DNA of 64,000 nucleotides from Azospirillum endophyticum (GTDB lineage: Bacteria > Pseudomonadota > Alphaproteobacteria > Azospirillales > Azospirillaceae). The position numbers and the translations under genes are program-made. Where the stretch lies: NCBI RefSeq assembly GCF_016595245.1, contig NZ_JAENHM010000044.1:339501-403500 (forward strand), in the 5' to 3' direction. Of the stretch, positions 36,919 through 45,890 are shown one piece after another (the stretch's first letter is position 1; the number at the start of each line of letters is the position of its first letter). Below the pieces are notes generated by a model. That model saw only the letters and a list, made by a program, of their open reading frames with translations. It did no database searches and was not told the DNA's origin.

Positions 36919-37863
36919 ATGGAACAGGTCCCCACAAATCCCACCGCCGCCCCTCCGGAAAACGTCCGGCTCGGCATCCTGTCGATGCTGCTGGCGATGG
37001 TCCTGATGACCATCATGAACGCGCTGGCCAAGATCCTGGCGGAGACCTATCCGCTGGGCGAGGTCACCTTCTTCCGCAACCTGTTCGCCCTGCTGCCGGC
37101 GGTCGCCATGGTCGCCGCGGCGGGCGGGCGGAGCTGCCTGCACACCGACCATTGGCAGGGGCATCTGTGGCGGGCCGTCGTCGGCCTGGTCTCGATGGCG
37201 CTGCTGTTCTGGGCCTACCACCTGATGCCGCTGGCGAACGCGGTGGCGATCTCCTATTCGGCACCGCTGTTCCTCACCGCCCTGTCGGTGCCGCTGCTGG
37301 GGGAGCGGGTCGGCCCGTTCCGCTGGGCGGCGGTGGCGGTCGGCTTCGCCGGCGTGCTGATCATGGTGCAGCCCGGCGCCGGCATGCTCGACCGCGGGGC
37401 GCTGGTCGCGTTGACCGCCGCCGTCTGCTACGCGCTGGCGATGATTGCCATGCGCCAGCTCGGCCGCACCGAAAGACCGGTGACCACGGTGTTCTACTTC
37501 ACCGTGATCTCCACCCTGCTCAGCGCGCTGGCCCTGCCCTTCGCCTGGACCACGCCGGACAGCCATGCACTAGCCCTGATGGCGGCGATGGGGATCGCCG
37601 GCGGCGGGGCGCAGTATTTCAGCACGCGGGCCTATTCGCTGGCCCGGGCGGTGGTGGTCGGACCCTTCAGCTACGCCAGCCTGATCTATGCGACGATCCT
37701 CGGCTGGGTGGTCTGGGGCGACGTGCCGGCCCCGCATGTGATCGTCGGCGCCACGGTGGTGATCGGTAGCGGATTGCTGATCCTCTACCGCGAGACCCGC
37801 CGGGCCGCCACCCCGCCGACGGAGCGGTCCCCCCAGGGCGCCGGACCGATCCGGACCGCCTGA
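36919..37863 (+). CDS. EamA/DMT-family transporter
   Basis: A 314-residue inner-membrane protein with two EamA repeats and ten helices. Marks are LGILSMLLAMVLMTIMNALA and VTFFRNLFALLPAVAMVAAA in repeat 1, VAISYSAPLFLTALSVPLLG at its end, and AQYFSTRAYSLARAVVVGPF, SYASLIYATILGWVVWGDVP in repeat 2. These are typical of the RhaT/RarD-like exporters of unknown substrate. The gene follows ackA and the repeat, and precedes the PGK-like gene by 49 bp. The C-terminus is a charged cytoplasmic tail. Confidence 0.9.
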   Translation: MEQVPTNPTAAPPENVRLGILSMLLAMVLMTIMNALAKILAETYPLGEVTFFRNLFALLPAVAMVAAAGGRSCLHTDHWQGHLWRAVVGLVSMALLFWAYHLMPLANAVAISYSAPLFLTALSVPLLGERVGPFRWAAVAVGFAGVLIMVQPGAGMLDRGALVALTAAVCYALAMIAMRQLGRTERPVTTVFYFTVISTLLSALALPFAWTTPDSHALALMAAMGIAGGGAQYFSTRAYSLARAVVVGPFSYASLIYATILGWVVWGDVPAPHVIVGATVVIGSGLLILYRETRRAATPPTERSPQGAGPIRTA

Positions 37864-37912
37864 GCGGCAAGACACCAACGACAAGACTGGTTCGAAGAAA
37901 AGGACAGGCATC

Positions 37913-38683
37913 ATGCTTACGACCGATGTCCGAGGCAATCAGGGTTCACGGCCGGCCTCCCGACCGGCCGGCCGGCTGCATCTGATCACGGGTGGTCGTG
38001 ACGCGGCCGCCCCATCCCGGCCGACGCTGTTCACCCCGGCCCGCAAGGCCGGAAGACCCGACCACGCGGCCTGCGCCATCGTCGGCGGCAGCGCCCTGGC
38101 CACCAAGCTGGACCTGCTGGGCCGCCTGGTGACGCGGGTCGACGTGCTGGCGCTGGGCGGCGGCGTTGCCAACACCGTCCTGGCGGCGACCGGCACCGAC
38201 ATGGGCGCCTCGCTGTGCGATTACGGGCTGATCGACGAAGCCCGCAAGCTGCTGGACCGGGCGAAGGCCTGCGGCTGCGAGCTGCTGCTGCCGGTCGACG
38301 TGGTGGTGGCGAGCGATGCGCGGAGCGGGACGGAGGACCGGATCGTCCCCTGCGCCGCCATCGGGCCGGAGGACATGGTGCTCGACATCGGTCCGGCGAC
38401 GATCGCGCGGCTGACCGCCTGCGTCGAGGCCGCCCGCATCGTGGTGTGGACGGGGCCGCTCGGCGTCTACGAGATCGCCCCCTTCGACGGCGGCACCGAC
38501 GCGCTGGCCTGGTTCATCGCCCGGCGCACCCGCGACAACGGCCTGCGGTCGGTGGCGGCCGGCGACGACACCATCGCGGCGCTGACCGCCGCGGGGGTGG
38601 AGAACCGCTTCAGCGAATTGACCAGCCGCGACGCCCTGCCGGACCGGCTCGATGCCGCCACCCCGCGCGCCGTCCCCGCCTGA
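37913..38683 (+). CDS. Half-size phosphoglycerate kinase-like protein
   Basis: A 256-residue protein in which residues about 60-235 match the C-terminal, nucleotide-binding half of phosphoglycerate kinase. Matches are CAIVGGSALATKLDLLGRL, VDVLALGGGVANTVLAATGT, LLLPVDVVVA, MVLDIGPATIARL and VVWTGPLGVYEIAPFDGGT. The N-terminal 3-phosphoglycerate domain is missing and replaced by about 55 Arg/Pro/Gly-rich residues. The usual GGGDT is AAGDDT, and the STGGGA-FLE end is replaced by LTSRDALPD. ATG 37913 has a good AAGGA upstream. The frame is open, so this is an expressed-looking remnant or a repurposed protein. It sits 71 bp before a normal GAPDH gene. Kinase activity is doubtful. Confidence 0.8.
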   Translation: MLTTDVRGNQGSRPASRPAGRLHLITGGRDAAAPSRPTLFTPARKAGRPDHAACAIVGGSALATKLDLLGRLVTRVDVLALGGGVANTVLAATGTDMGASLCDYGLIDEARKLLDRAKACGCELLLPVDVVVASDARSGTEDRIVPCAAIGPEDMVLDIGPATIARLTACVEAARIVVWTGPLGVYEIAPFDGGTDALAWFIARRTRDNGLRSVAAGDDTIAALTAAGVENRFSELTSRDALPDRLDAATPRAVPA

Positions 38684-38754
38684 CCGCGGGCTTGCGCGCC
38701 GACATTGCAATTCCCGCGGGCCGAAACCCGCCTTATGAAAGACTGGAGCACATC

Positions 38755-39762
38755 ATGGCTGTACGGGTAGCGATCAATGGGTTCGGCCGCATCGGCCGTC
38801 TGGTTCTGCGCGCCATCTACGAGAGCGGCCGCAAGGACGTGGAGATCGTGGCGATCAACGACCTCGCCGATCTGAAGGCCAACGCGCACCTGCTGAAATA
38901 CGACAGCGTCCACGGCCGCTTCCCCGGCACCATCGAAACGGGTGACGGCGTTCTCATCGTCAACGGCCACGCCATCAAGGTCGTGCAGGAGCGTGACCCG
39001 GCCAAGCTGCCGTGGAAGGATCTGGGCGTCCAGATCGCCATGGAATGCTCGGGCATCTTCACCAAGCGCGCCGATGCCGCCAAGCATCTGGAAGCCGGCG
39101 CCGAGAAGGTGCTGATCTCCGCCCCGGCCACCGACGAGGACATCACCGTCGTCTACGGGGTGAACCACGACAAGCTGACGGCCGAGCACAGGATCGTCTC
39201 AAACGCGTCGTGCACCACCAACTGCCTGGCCCCGGTCGCCTTCGTGCTGAACAACCTCGTCGGCATCGAAAAGGGCTTCATGACGACGATCCACTCCTAC
39301 ACGGGCGACCAGCGCATCGTCGACACCAACCACAAGGACCTGCATCGCGCCCGCGCCGCGGCCCTGAACATGATCCCGACCTCGACCGGTGCGGCCAAGG
39401 CGGTCGGCAAGGTCCTGCCGGAGCTGAAGGGCAAGCTGGACGGCACCGCCATGCGCGTGCCGACCCCGAACGTCTCGGTCGTCGACTTCAAGTTCACGTC
39501 CAAGCGCGCCACCTCGGTCGAAGAAATCGTCAAGGCGATCTCCGAGGCCGCCAACGGGCCGCTGACGGGCATCCTGGCCGCCTATGACGAGGAGCTGGTG
39601 TCGTCGGACTTCAACCACGACCCGCACAGCTCGACCTTCGCCTGCAGGGAGACCAAGGTCGTCGACGGCAATTTCGTCCGCGTCATGGCGTGGTACGATA
39701 ACGAGTGGGGCTTCTCCAACCGGATGGCCGACACCGCCGTCGCGATGGCGAGCGCCAAGTAA
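38755..39762 (+). CDS. gap: Glyceraldehyde-3-phosphate dehydrogenase, type I
   Basis: A full-length 335-residue GAPDH, which oxidises glyceraldehyde 3-phosphate to 1,3-bisphosphoglycerate with NAD or NADP. It has the Rossmann motif INGFGRIGRLVLRA, the catalytic Cys in SNASCTTNCLAPVAF, the His in TTIHSYTGDQRIVDTNHKDL, and the C-terminal WYDNEWGFSNRMADTA. ATG 38755 follows a GGAG motif. It lies behind the PGK-like gene, in the order opposite to the usual gap-pgk, and is followed by a small gene and a strong terminator. It is probably a paralogue used under conditions that need this island. Confidence 0.97.
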   Translation: MAVRVAINGFGRIGRLVLRAIYESGRKDVEIVAINDLADLKANAHLLKYDSVHGRFPGTIETGDGVLIVNGHAIKVVQERDPAKLPWKDLGVQIAMECSGIFTKRADAAKHLEAGAEKVLISAPATDEDITVVYGVNHDKLTAEHRIVSNASCTTNCLAPVAFVLNNLVGIEKGFMTTIHSYTGDQRIVDTNHKDLHRARAAALNMIPTSTGAAKAVGKVLPELKGKLDGTAMRVPTPNVSVVDFKFTSKRATSVEEIVKAISEAANGPLTGILAAYDEELVSSDFNHDPHSSTFACRETKVVDGNFVRVMAWYDNEWGFSNRMADTAVAMASAK

Positions 39763-39815
39763 GGCAAGCACCGCCAACCCAGACCAGCCCGACCCAGACC
39801 AAAAGGAGCCGGACG

Positions 39816-40061
39816 ATGAGCAAGACGATCATGTGGGCCGAAACCGACGCCAGGGGTTTCGAGTCCGAGTGCCTGTTCAACGAGGACAGTCGCCAGTACG
39901 AAGTGATGGTCTGCGCCTCGGGTCGCCGGCTCTGCCGGTCGGAGTCCTTCCCGGCCCAGTCCGACCCGATGCAGGGGATGACCGCCGACGACCGCCGGCG
40001 CGCCTTGCAATGCGCCGAACGGTTGGTGATCGAGATCGAGCACGATCTGGGCGACCACTGA
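39816..40061 (+). CDS. Small conserved-looking hypothetical protein
   Basis: An 81-residue acidic protein without a signal peptide or membrane segment. It starts MSKTIMWAETDARGFESECL and has three Cys (C19, C33, C40) plus a charged helical C-terminus (DDRRRALQCAERLVIEIEHD). ATG 39816 has AAAAGGAGC upstream, strong evidence for translation. It is 53 bp after GAPDH and before a strong terminator, so it is the last gene of this transcript. I do not recognise the family; a function linked to GAPDH expression or redox state would be speculation. Confidence 0.75.
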   Translation: MSKTIMWAETDARGFESECLFNEDSRQYEVMVCASGRRLCRSESFPAQSDPMQGMTADDRRRALQCAERLVIEIEHDLGDH

Positions 40062-40087
40062 GCGGACACCCGATGACTTCATGACGC

Positions 40088-40130
40088 GGTCAGGGCCGGC
40101 ATCCTTGCGGTGCCGGCCCTGACCGTCTTT
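40088..40130 (+). terminator. Strong intrinsic terminator
   Basis: GGTCAGGGCCGGCA (40088-40101) and TGCCGGCCCTGACC (40111-40124) are a perfect 14-bp stem with a 9-nt loop, followed by GTCTTT. It ends the GAPDH transcript just before the convergent FUSC gene. Confidence 0.9.
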
Positions 40131-40139
40131 CTCGGCCGC

Positions 40140-41225
40140 TCAATCATGCGCGGCGAAATCCGCCGTCCGCTCCACCAGATCGTCCAGATTGCGGCGGAAC
40201 TGCTCCAATGCGAAACCGGTGCCGAACATCCGCCACAGCCAGTCGGTCGGCATGTGGCGCGTCTGCCTTTCGCTCCGCATGCGGTCGATGCCGCTGCGGT
40301 AGGCCGCGAGCGCATCGGCAAGTGCGGGAGACCGGTCGGGCGGCAGGCCGGAGGCCAGGGCGGAGGCCAGACCGCGCAGGATGGCCGCCCCCGCTGCGGC
40401 GACCGGGGTCCAGTCGGGGCAGGCGTCGCGGTCGCCAACGTCCTGCCGCGGCTCGCCCACCGTCCGGCGCAGCATCACCACGTCGTGCCGCAACCGCATC
40501 AGCGTGCGCAGAAGCGGATCTGGATCGGGCATGTCGGCCAGCCGGCTGCGGCGCTCCCGCGCCGCTTCCCCCACCAGCGTCTCCAGCCGGGTCAGGGTCT
40601 GCCGGGTGCGCACCACCAGCCGGCTCATGGCGGCTTGGGACGCTTCGTCGGCGACGGCCAGCGTGTCGAGCTGGTCGGCCATCAGTCGGGCCGCGTCCGC
40701 CGCCGTATCCAGCACCGAGCGCGAGGCACGGGCCGGCACCACCAGAAGCGAGATCAGGATGCCGACGACGCAGCCGAGGCCGACCTCCAGCATCCGGTCG
40801 GTGGCGAAGCTGAGCGGGCCGAGGCTGGTCCCCGCGGTGCCCAGCAGCACGATGATCGCCGTGATCGGGGCGATGCGGAAGCCGGCCGACAGCGCGGCGA
40901 GGTAGGACAGCGGCGCCACCGCCACCAGCAGCGCCGCGGCACGCGCCAGCCCGTCCGTGTGGGGGATCAGCATGGCGATCACCCCGCCATAGGCGACGCC
41001 GACCAGCGAACCGGCGAAGCGGTCCAGCGCCGCCTTCAGCGATCCGCCGACATTGCTCTGGGTGACGATGAGCGCGGTGATGACCGCCCAGAAGCCCTGG
41101 GGCAGGTCCAGCACGTCGGCCAGCGCGAAGGTCGCCAGGGAGGAGACGGTCATCCGCAGCGCATGCACCAGTTTGGACCGGTTCCGCGCCATCCACGACC
41201 CCAGCACGCTCCGCCACCCGCTCAT
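40140..41225 (-). CDS. FUSC-family inner-membrane protein
   Basis: A 361-residue protein with an N-terminal membrane half and a cytoplasmic helical half, as in the fusaric acid resistance/aromatic acid exporter (FUSC) family. Helices lie from about residue 25 to 165: FALADVLDLPQGFWAVITAL, then GVAYGGVIAMLIP, ALLVAVAPLSYLAALSAGFR and LEVGLGCVVGILISLLVVPA. The second half is Arg/Leu-rich with coiled segments (RTRQTLTRLETLVGEAARER). It is shorter than full YccS/AaeB-like pumps, which contain two membrane modules. It starts 4 bp after the MHS gene stop, so the two form an operon and may act on related organic or aromatic acids. Confidence 0.85.
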   Translation of the reverse strand: MSGWRSVLGSWMARNRSKLVHALRMTVSSLATFALADVLDLPQGFWAVITALIVTQSNVGGSLKAALDRFAGSLVGVAYGGVIAMLIPHTDGLARAAALLVAVAPLSYLAALSAGFRIAPITAIIVLLGTAGTSLGPLSFATDRMLEVGLGCVVGILISLLVVPARASRSVLDTAADAARLMADQLDTLAVADEASQAAMSRLVVRTRQTLTRLETLVGEAARERRSRLADMPDPDPLLRTLMRLRHDVVMLRRTVGEPRQDVGDRDACPDWTPVAAAGAAILRGLASALASGLPPDRSPALADALAAYRSGIDRMRSERQTRHMPTDWLWRMFGTGFALEQFRRNLDDLVERTADFAAHD

Positions 41226-41229
41226 CCCG

Positions 41230-42546
41230 TCAATCCCGGTCCATCTCCGACTGATGCTTGGTGTCCGGCATGAAGACGTAGATCACCAGCGACAGAGCAA
41301 TACAGCAGGTGACGTACCAGTAGAACCAGCTTTCATGCCCGGCCTCCTTGAACCACAGGGCGAAATACTCCGCCGTGCCCCCGAAGATCGACACCGTCAG
41401 CGCATAGGGCAGCCCCACCCCGAGCGCGCGGATGGAGGCCGGGAACAGCTCCGCCTTCACCACCGCATTGATGGAGGTGTAGCCGCTGACGATCACCAGC
41501 GCCGCGCAGATCAGCCCGAAGGCGGCCCAGCCGCTCTTGGTCTCGCTCAGCGCGGTCAGGATCGGCACGGTCAGCAGCATCAGCAGCGGACGCCGCCCGA
41601 TCCGGTCCGACAGCGCGCCGACCAGCGGCTGCAGCAGCATGAACAGGACCAGCGATCCGGCGGAAATCAGCGTGGCGTCGTCCTTCGTCAGCCCCACCGT
41701 GTTGACGAGGAATTTCTGCATGTAGGTGGAGTAGGTGTAGAAGGCGACGGTGCCGCCGAGCGTCAGCCCGACGACGATGGCGACCGCGCGCGGGTGCCGC
41801 GCCAGCTGCCGCAGCAGGCTGCCGCGCGGCTGGGCGCCGCGGTGGCGGGTGAAGGACTGCGTCTCCTCGATCCGCCGGCGCAGGTACAGGGCGGTGACCG
41901 CGCACAGCGCGCCGATGACGAAGGGAATGCGCCAGCCCCAATCGTGAAGCTGCTGTTCGGTGAGGAACACCCGCTGCAGCAGGACCAGCACCAGCAGCGC
42001 CAGCAGCTGCCCCATGATCAGCGTCACATACTGGAAGCTGGAATAGAAGCCGCGGCTTTCCCTGGCCGCCATCTCGCTGAGATAGGTGGCGCTGGTGCCG
42101 TATTCGCCGCCGACGCTGAGCCCCTGCAGCAGCCGGGCGGCGACCAGCATGATCGGCGACATCAGCCCGATGGTCTGGTAGGTCGGCGTCACCGCGATCA
42201 TCAGCGAGCCCAGACACATCAGGGTGACCGACAGGGTCAGGGCCGACTTGCGGCCATGACGGTCGGCATACCATCCCATCAGCCAGCCGCCGATCGGCCG
42301 CATCAGGAAGCCCACCGCGAAGATCGCCGCCGTGCTGAGCAGTTGCGCGGTCAGATCCTCGCCGGGAAAGAAGGCGTGGGCGAAATAGAGCGAGAAGGCC
42401 GAATAGACGTACCAGTCGTACCATTCGACCAGATTGCCGATCGAGCCGCCGAAGATCGATCGCAGCCGGCTGGCCGTCGACAGCTCCCGATCCGGCAACC
42501 CACCCGTATTGCCTGCCCCGATCCCGGTGCCGCGCTCCATCGCCAT
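41230..42546 (-). CDS. MHS-family MFS transporter (alpha-ketoglutarate permease-like)
   Basis: A 438-residue twelve-helix MHS symporter most like KgtP. It opens with IFGGSIGNLVEWYDWYVYSA, contains the loop motif GWYADRHGRKSALTL, the helix-5 stretch LLQGLSVGGEYGTSATYLSE, and the second loop motif GALSDRIGRRPLLM. The VEWYDWYVYS form is typical of KgtP relatives. It leads a two-gene operon with the FUSC gene and is divergent from an AraC regulator across 214 bp. A 2-oxoglutarate or other dicarboxylate substrate is likely but unproved. Confidence 0.92.
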   Translation of the reverse strand: MAMERGTGIGAGNTGGLPDRELSTASRLRSIFGGSIGNLVEWYDWYVYSAFSLYFAHAFFPGEDLTAQLLSTAAIFAVGFLMRPIGGWLMGWYADRHGRKSALTLSVTLMCLGSLMIAVTPTYQTIGLMSPIMLVAARLLQGLSVGGEYGTSATYLSEMAARESRGFYSSFQYVTLIMGQLLALLVLVLLQRVFLTEQQLHDWGWRIPFVIGALCAVTALYLRRRIEETQSFTRHRGAQPRGSLLRQLARHPRAVAIVVGLTLGGTVAFYTYSTYMQKFLVNTVGLTKDDATLISAGSLVLFMLLQPLVGALSDRIGRRPLLMLLTVPILTALSETKSGWAAFGLICAALVIVSGYTSINAVVKAELFPASIRALGVGLPYALTVSIFGGTAEYFALWFKEAGHESWFYWYVTCCIALSLVIYVFMPDTKHQSEMDRD

Positions 42547-42760
42547 CGTCGCGTTCCCATCATTTCGATTGCCAGCGGCTGCGGCGGGCAGCCGACCGCC
42601 GCAGCACCTCTGATGGGAAACAACAGCACGGGAGGACGGTCGGGTCCGCAGGCGTGGCCTCTTGCCTCGGTTCGCCTGGACCGGCGTCCTTCCCGTCGAC
42701 GCCCCGCAACCCTGTTGACCCGGCGTCGACTATCTGGAAAGAAGGAGGTATACGAATTAC

Positions 42761-43789
42761 TTGCGGGTTACCGTCTTGGCCGCGCAGACCGTTCCGTTCC
42801 GGCGTTTCTCCACCAGCTTTCTACCGGAGCGGGAACGTTTCGCCGCATGGCGCGATGCCATGACCTCGGTCTACGAGATCGCCCCACTCGAAGAGGATGC
42901 GTGCCGGCGCTTCGCCGGGACGGCGACCAGCGCCCATCTCGGGCCGATCATCGTCGGCACCATGGATGTCGATGCGCTGGCCTATCACCGCTCGCCGGCG
43001 AAAATCCGATCCGATCACATGGACCATTTCATCATCCGCCTGGACCGCTCCGGCGCCGACGGAAAGGTGGGCGATGAAATCCTGATCAAGGACATGGGCC
43101 AGCCGCTCGGCTTGCCGCCGATGCGGCTGGACGGCGCCTGCATCATCATTCCCCGCGACGTCATGACCGGCATGCTGCCGCGGGCCGACGCGCTGCACGG
43201 CACGCGCCTCGGCGGTATCATGGGACGGCTGCTGGCCGACCACATGCGGACCCTGGCCCAAGCGGTGCCGTCGGCGACGGTGGAGGAAGCGCCGCAGGTC
43301 GTGCGCATCATCCGCGACATGGTCACCGCCTGCCTGGCCCCCAGCCGGGACGCGCTGGTCCAGGCCCAGCCGCAGGTCGCCGCCACCCTGATCATGCAGG
43401 CGCGGCGCCACATCGACGCCAACCTGACGAACCCGGATCTGTCCCCCGACCGGCTGTGCCGGGCGCTCGGCCTGTCCCGTTCGGCCCTCTACACGCTGTT
43501 CGAGCCCCATCATGGGGTGAACCGCTACATCCAGGAGCGCCGCCTGCTGCGCATCCGCGAGCATCTCTGCGATCCCGCGGAGCGGCGGCGCATCGGCGAA
43601 ATCGCCTTCGCCTACGGTTTTTCCAGCGAGGCCCATTTCAGCCGTGCCTTCCGCCGGGCCTTCGGCTGCTCGCCGTCCGAGATGCGGGCCGGAGCCTCTG
43701 CCGGTCCGATGAACGGCCCGGTCCGATTGGACGCCGCCGACGGCATCGCCGGGGGGTTTCCGGACTGGCTGCGCCGGCTTCGCGCCTGA
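42761..43789 (+). CDS. AraC-family transcriptional regulator
   Basis: A 342-residue regulator. Residues 20-190 resemble the AraC-binding-like (cupin) domain, and residues 225-325 contain the double HTH (NPDLSPDRLCRALGLSRSAL, then RRIGEIAFAYGFSSEAHFSR, AFRRAFGCSPSEMRAG). The start is TTG 42761, preceded by GAAGGAGG twelve bases away; no better ATG lies before the domain. It is divergent from the MHS/FUSC operon and probably activates it. The C-terminal tail of about 30 residues after the HTH is not conserved-looking. Confidence 0.9.
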   Translation: MRVTVLAAQTVPFRRFSTSFLPERERFAAWRDAMTSVYEIAPLEEDACRRFAGTATSAHLGPIIVGTMDVDALAYHRSPAKIRSDHMDHFIIRLDRSGADGKVGDEILIKDMGQPLGLPPMRLDGACIIIPRDVMTGMLPRADALHGTRLGGIMGRLLADHMRTLAQAVPSATVEEAPQVVRIIRDMVTACLAPSRDALVQAQPQVAATLIMQARRHIDANLTNPDLSPDRLCRALGLSRSALYTLFEPHHGVNRYIQERRLLRIREHLCDPAERRRIGEIAFAYGFSSEAHFSRAFRRAFGCSPSEMRAGASAGPMNGPVRLDAADGIAGGFPDWLRRLRA

Positions 43790-43936
43790 TTTCCGCCCTC
43801 GAAGTCAGTGGCTTCCCGCAAGACCCGTGGACGCACGGTCAAGGAAAATTGGACGCCCAGTCATGGCTCGTCCCCCATTGCCACGCTAGCGTAACCCCGG
43901 TCCGGCGCACCGATCCGGACCGCCGCACCGACGGCG

Positions 43937-44548
43937 ATGGAGCTCAACGACTTGCCCTGGGGTGACGCGGTGTCATACGACTTCAACCGGCTCTTGAACG
44001 CCAATCTCAGCCTGAACGAGCGCCCGATGGTGCTGATGTGGGCGGCCGTCAGCGGTGGCGCGGCGGAAGCGGTGTTTCTGACCTGCCTGGAACAGTTCAA
44101 GCAGTCGCCGTCGAAGGCGAAGGTGAAGGTCATCCATGAATGGCTGCTGGACCAGGATTCGACGAAGGGCGACGGCCACTGGGGACCGATGAACCTGGAA
44201 GCGGACGGCGTCAGCAACACGACCAAGGCATCGGCCACCACCATCGCCGCCGCCTCCACCTACTACATCGGACGCAAGAGCTGGTGGGGGAAGAAAAGCT
44301 CCACGCTCAACGCGGCACTGGGCAACAACCCGGCGCCCAACATGTTCGACGTTCTGGTCGAGCCGGCGGCAACCGCGCTGGGGACCGTGCAGCCATGGTT
44401 CGGCAGTTGGTCGCTGTCGAAGGTCGACAGGAAGGACAGCATTGTCGTCAATCGACTGAAGGGCATGGAGTACATGAACAATGCCTTCATGTCGGCCGGC
44501 TTCAACACGGCTGCCATGGGAGTTCGCCTACCCTTCAAATTCCGCTGA
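43937..44548 (+). CDS. Hypothetical protein, unrecognised family
   Basis: A 203-residue soluble protein that I do not recognise. It has no signal peptide. It is rich in Trp (HEWLLDQD, GHWGPMN, SWWGKKS, QPWFGSWSLSK), Asn and Ala, with a segment ASATTIAAASTYYIGRKSWW that could be a membrane-active or buried helix. The C-terminus ends GVRLPFKFR. Base composition is lower in G+C than its neighbours, with less biased third positions, which may mean recent acquisition. It stands alone between an AraC regulator (same strand) and the dehydrogenase operon (opposite strand). The start ATG 43937 has GGCGATGGAG around it but no strong ribosome site. Confidence 0.6.
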   Translation: MELNDLPWGDAVSYDFNRLLNANLSLNERPMVLMWAAVSGGAAEAVFLTCLEQFKQSPSKAKVKVIHEWLLDQDSTKGDGHWGPMNLEADGVSNTTKASATTIAAASTYYIGRKSWWGKKSSTLNAALGNNPAPNMFDVLVEPAATALGTVQPWFGSWSLSKVDRKDSIVVNRLKGMEYMNNAFMSAGFNTAAMGVRLPFKFR

Positions 44549-44636
44549 GGAAACTGCAGAGCCGGTATCGGCCGCCGGTCAAGTCCAGCGGCCAATTCCA
44601 CAGCGGCCTATGCGGTTACGCCGCGCTTCGCGGCCG

Positions 44637-45890
44637 TCAGTTCACCTGCGCCAGCGTCTTGCGCATTTTCGCCACGTCGTCGGCGCTGACCGGCGGAGCC
44701 GCGTTGCTCCAGCTGTTGCGGATGTAGGTGACGACCGCCGCCACATCGGCATCGGTCAGCCGCCATCCCAGCGGCGGCATCGCCGGGCCGGTCGGACGGT
44801 CGTCGGTCGCCACCGCGCGGGATCCGTCCAGCACGAGCCGGATCAGCGTCGCCGGATCGTCGGCCTGCACCACCCCGCTGCCGGCCAGCGTCGGGAACAG
44901 GAAGGTCTGGCCCTTGCCGTCGCCGCCATGGCAGGCCATGCAGGTATCGGTGTAGACCGCCCCGCCCGTCCTCATCCGCGCGTCGTCCGCCGCCACGGTC
45001 GCCGTCTGGGCCTGCGTCCCCGGCGGCTTCCGGTCCAGCAGATAGGCGGCGATCGCCTTCAAATCGGCGTCCGTCATCCTGGAGCTGGAGTTCTGGATCT
45101 CCTCCGCCATCGGGCCGGAGGCCAGTGACTGGTGGTTCGCCCCGGTCTTCAGATAGGCGACGAGTTGATCCGCCGTCCAGCCGCCGATGCCCTGCCGCTT
45201 GTCGGCGGTGATCGACGGCGCGTACCAGGCCTGGAGGTTGGCACCCTGGAGCGCCCGGCCGGTGTCGTCGGCGCCCAGCATGGTCTTGGGTGTGTGGCAG
45301 GTGCCGCAATGACCCAGCGCCTGTACCAGATAGGCGCCGCGGTTCCACTCCGCCGACTTCTGCGGATCGGGCTTGAAGGGCTCCGGTTCGAAGTTCAGCA
45401 GGTTCCAGCCCGCCATCAGCAGCCGGATGTTGAAGGGGAAGGGCAGCTGGTTGGCCTCGACGGCGTTGCTCACCGGCTCCAGAGTCCGCAGATAGGCCCA
45501 CAATGCGCGGATGTCGTCGTCGGTCATCCGGGTGTAGGCGGGATACGGCATGGCGGGGTAGAGCCGCTTGCCGCCGCGGCCGATGCCTTCGCGCAGCGTG
45601 CGCCGCAGGTCCTCCTCCGTCCAGTTGCCGATGCCGGTCCCGCGGTCCGGCGTGATGTTGGGGGCGACCAGCGTGCCGAAGGGCGTCTGCAGGGCCGATC
45701 CGCCGGCATAGGGCTTGCCGCTTGGCAGGCTGTGGCAGGCGACGCAGTCTGCGGTGGTGGCGACATAGCGGCCACGCTCGATCAGGGCGAAATCCTGGTC
45801 GTCGGCCCGGGCCGGAGCGGAGAGGATGGACGGCACCGCCGCGAACAGCAGGGCCGCCGCAGCGGCGACGGCGAGACGGGTCCTGGTCAT
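44637..45890 (-). CDS. Tri-haem cytochrome c subunit of a flavin dehydrogenase
   Basis: A 417-residue periplasmic, membrane-associated cytochrome c with three haem-binding motifs: CVACH, CGTCH and CMACH, spaced as in the electron-transfer subunits of gluconate 2-dehydrogenase, sorbitol and alcohol dehydrogenases. The signal peptide is residues 1-29 (AVAAAAALLFAAVPSILSAP, cleaved after ARA). Conserved stretches include FGTLVAPNITPDRGTGIGNW and LRTLEPVSNAVEANQLPFPF. No C-terminal membrane anchor is evident. ATG 45890 overlaps the flavoprotein stop by 4 bp. It should pass electrons from the flavoprotein to ubiquinone or the oxidase chain. Confidence 0.95.
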   Translation of the reverse strand: MTRTRLAVAAAAALLFAAVPSILSAPARADDQDFALIERGRYVATTADCVACHSLPSGKPYAGGSALQTPFGTLVAPNITPDRGTGIGNWTEEDLRRTLREGIGRGGKRLYPAMPYPAYTRMTDDDIRALWAYLRTLEPVSNAVEANQLPFPFNIRLLMAGWNLLNFEPEPFKPDPQKSAEWNRGAYLVQALGHCGTCHTPKTMLGADDTGRALQGANLQAWYAPSITADKRQGIGGWTADQLVAYLKTGANHQSLASGPMAEEIQNSSSRMTDADLKAIAAYLLDRKPPGTQAQTATVAADDARMRTGGAVYTDTCMACHGGDGKGQTFLFPTLAGSGVVQADDPATLIRLVLDGSRAVATDDRPTGPAMPPLGWRLTDADVAAVVTYIRNSWSNAAPPVSADDVAKMRKTLAQVN

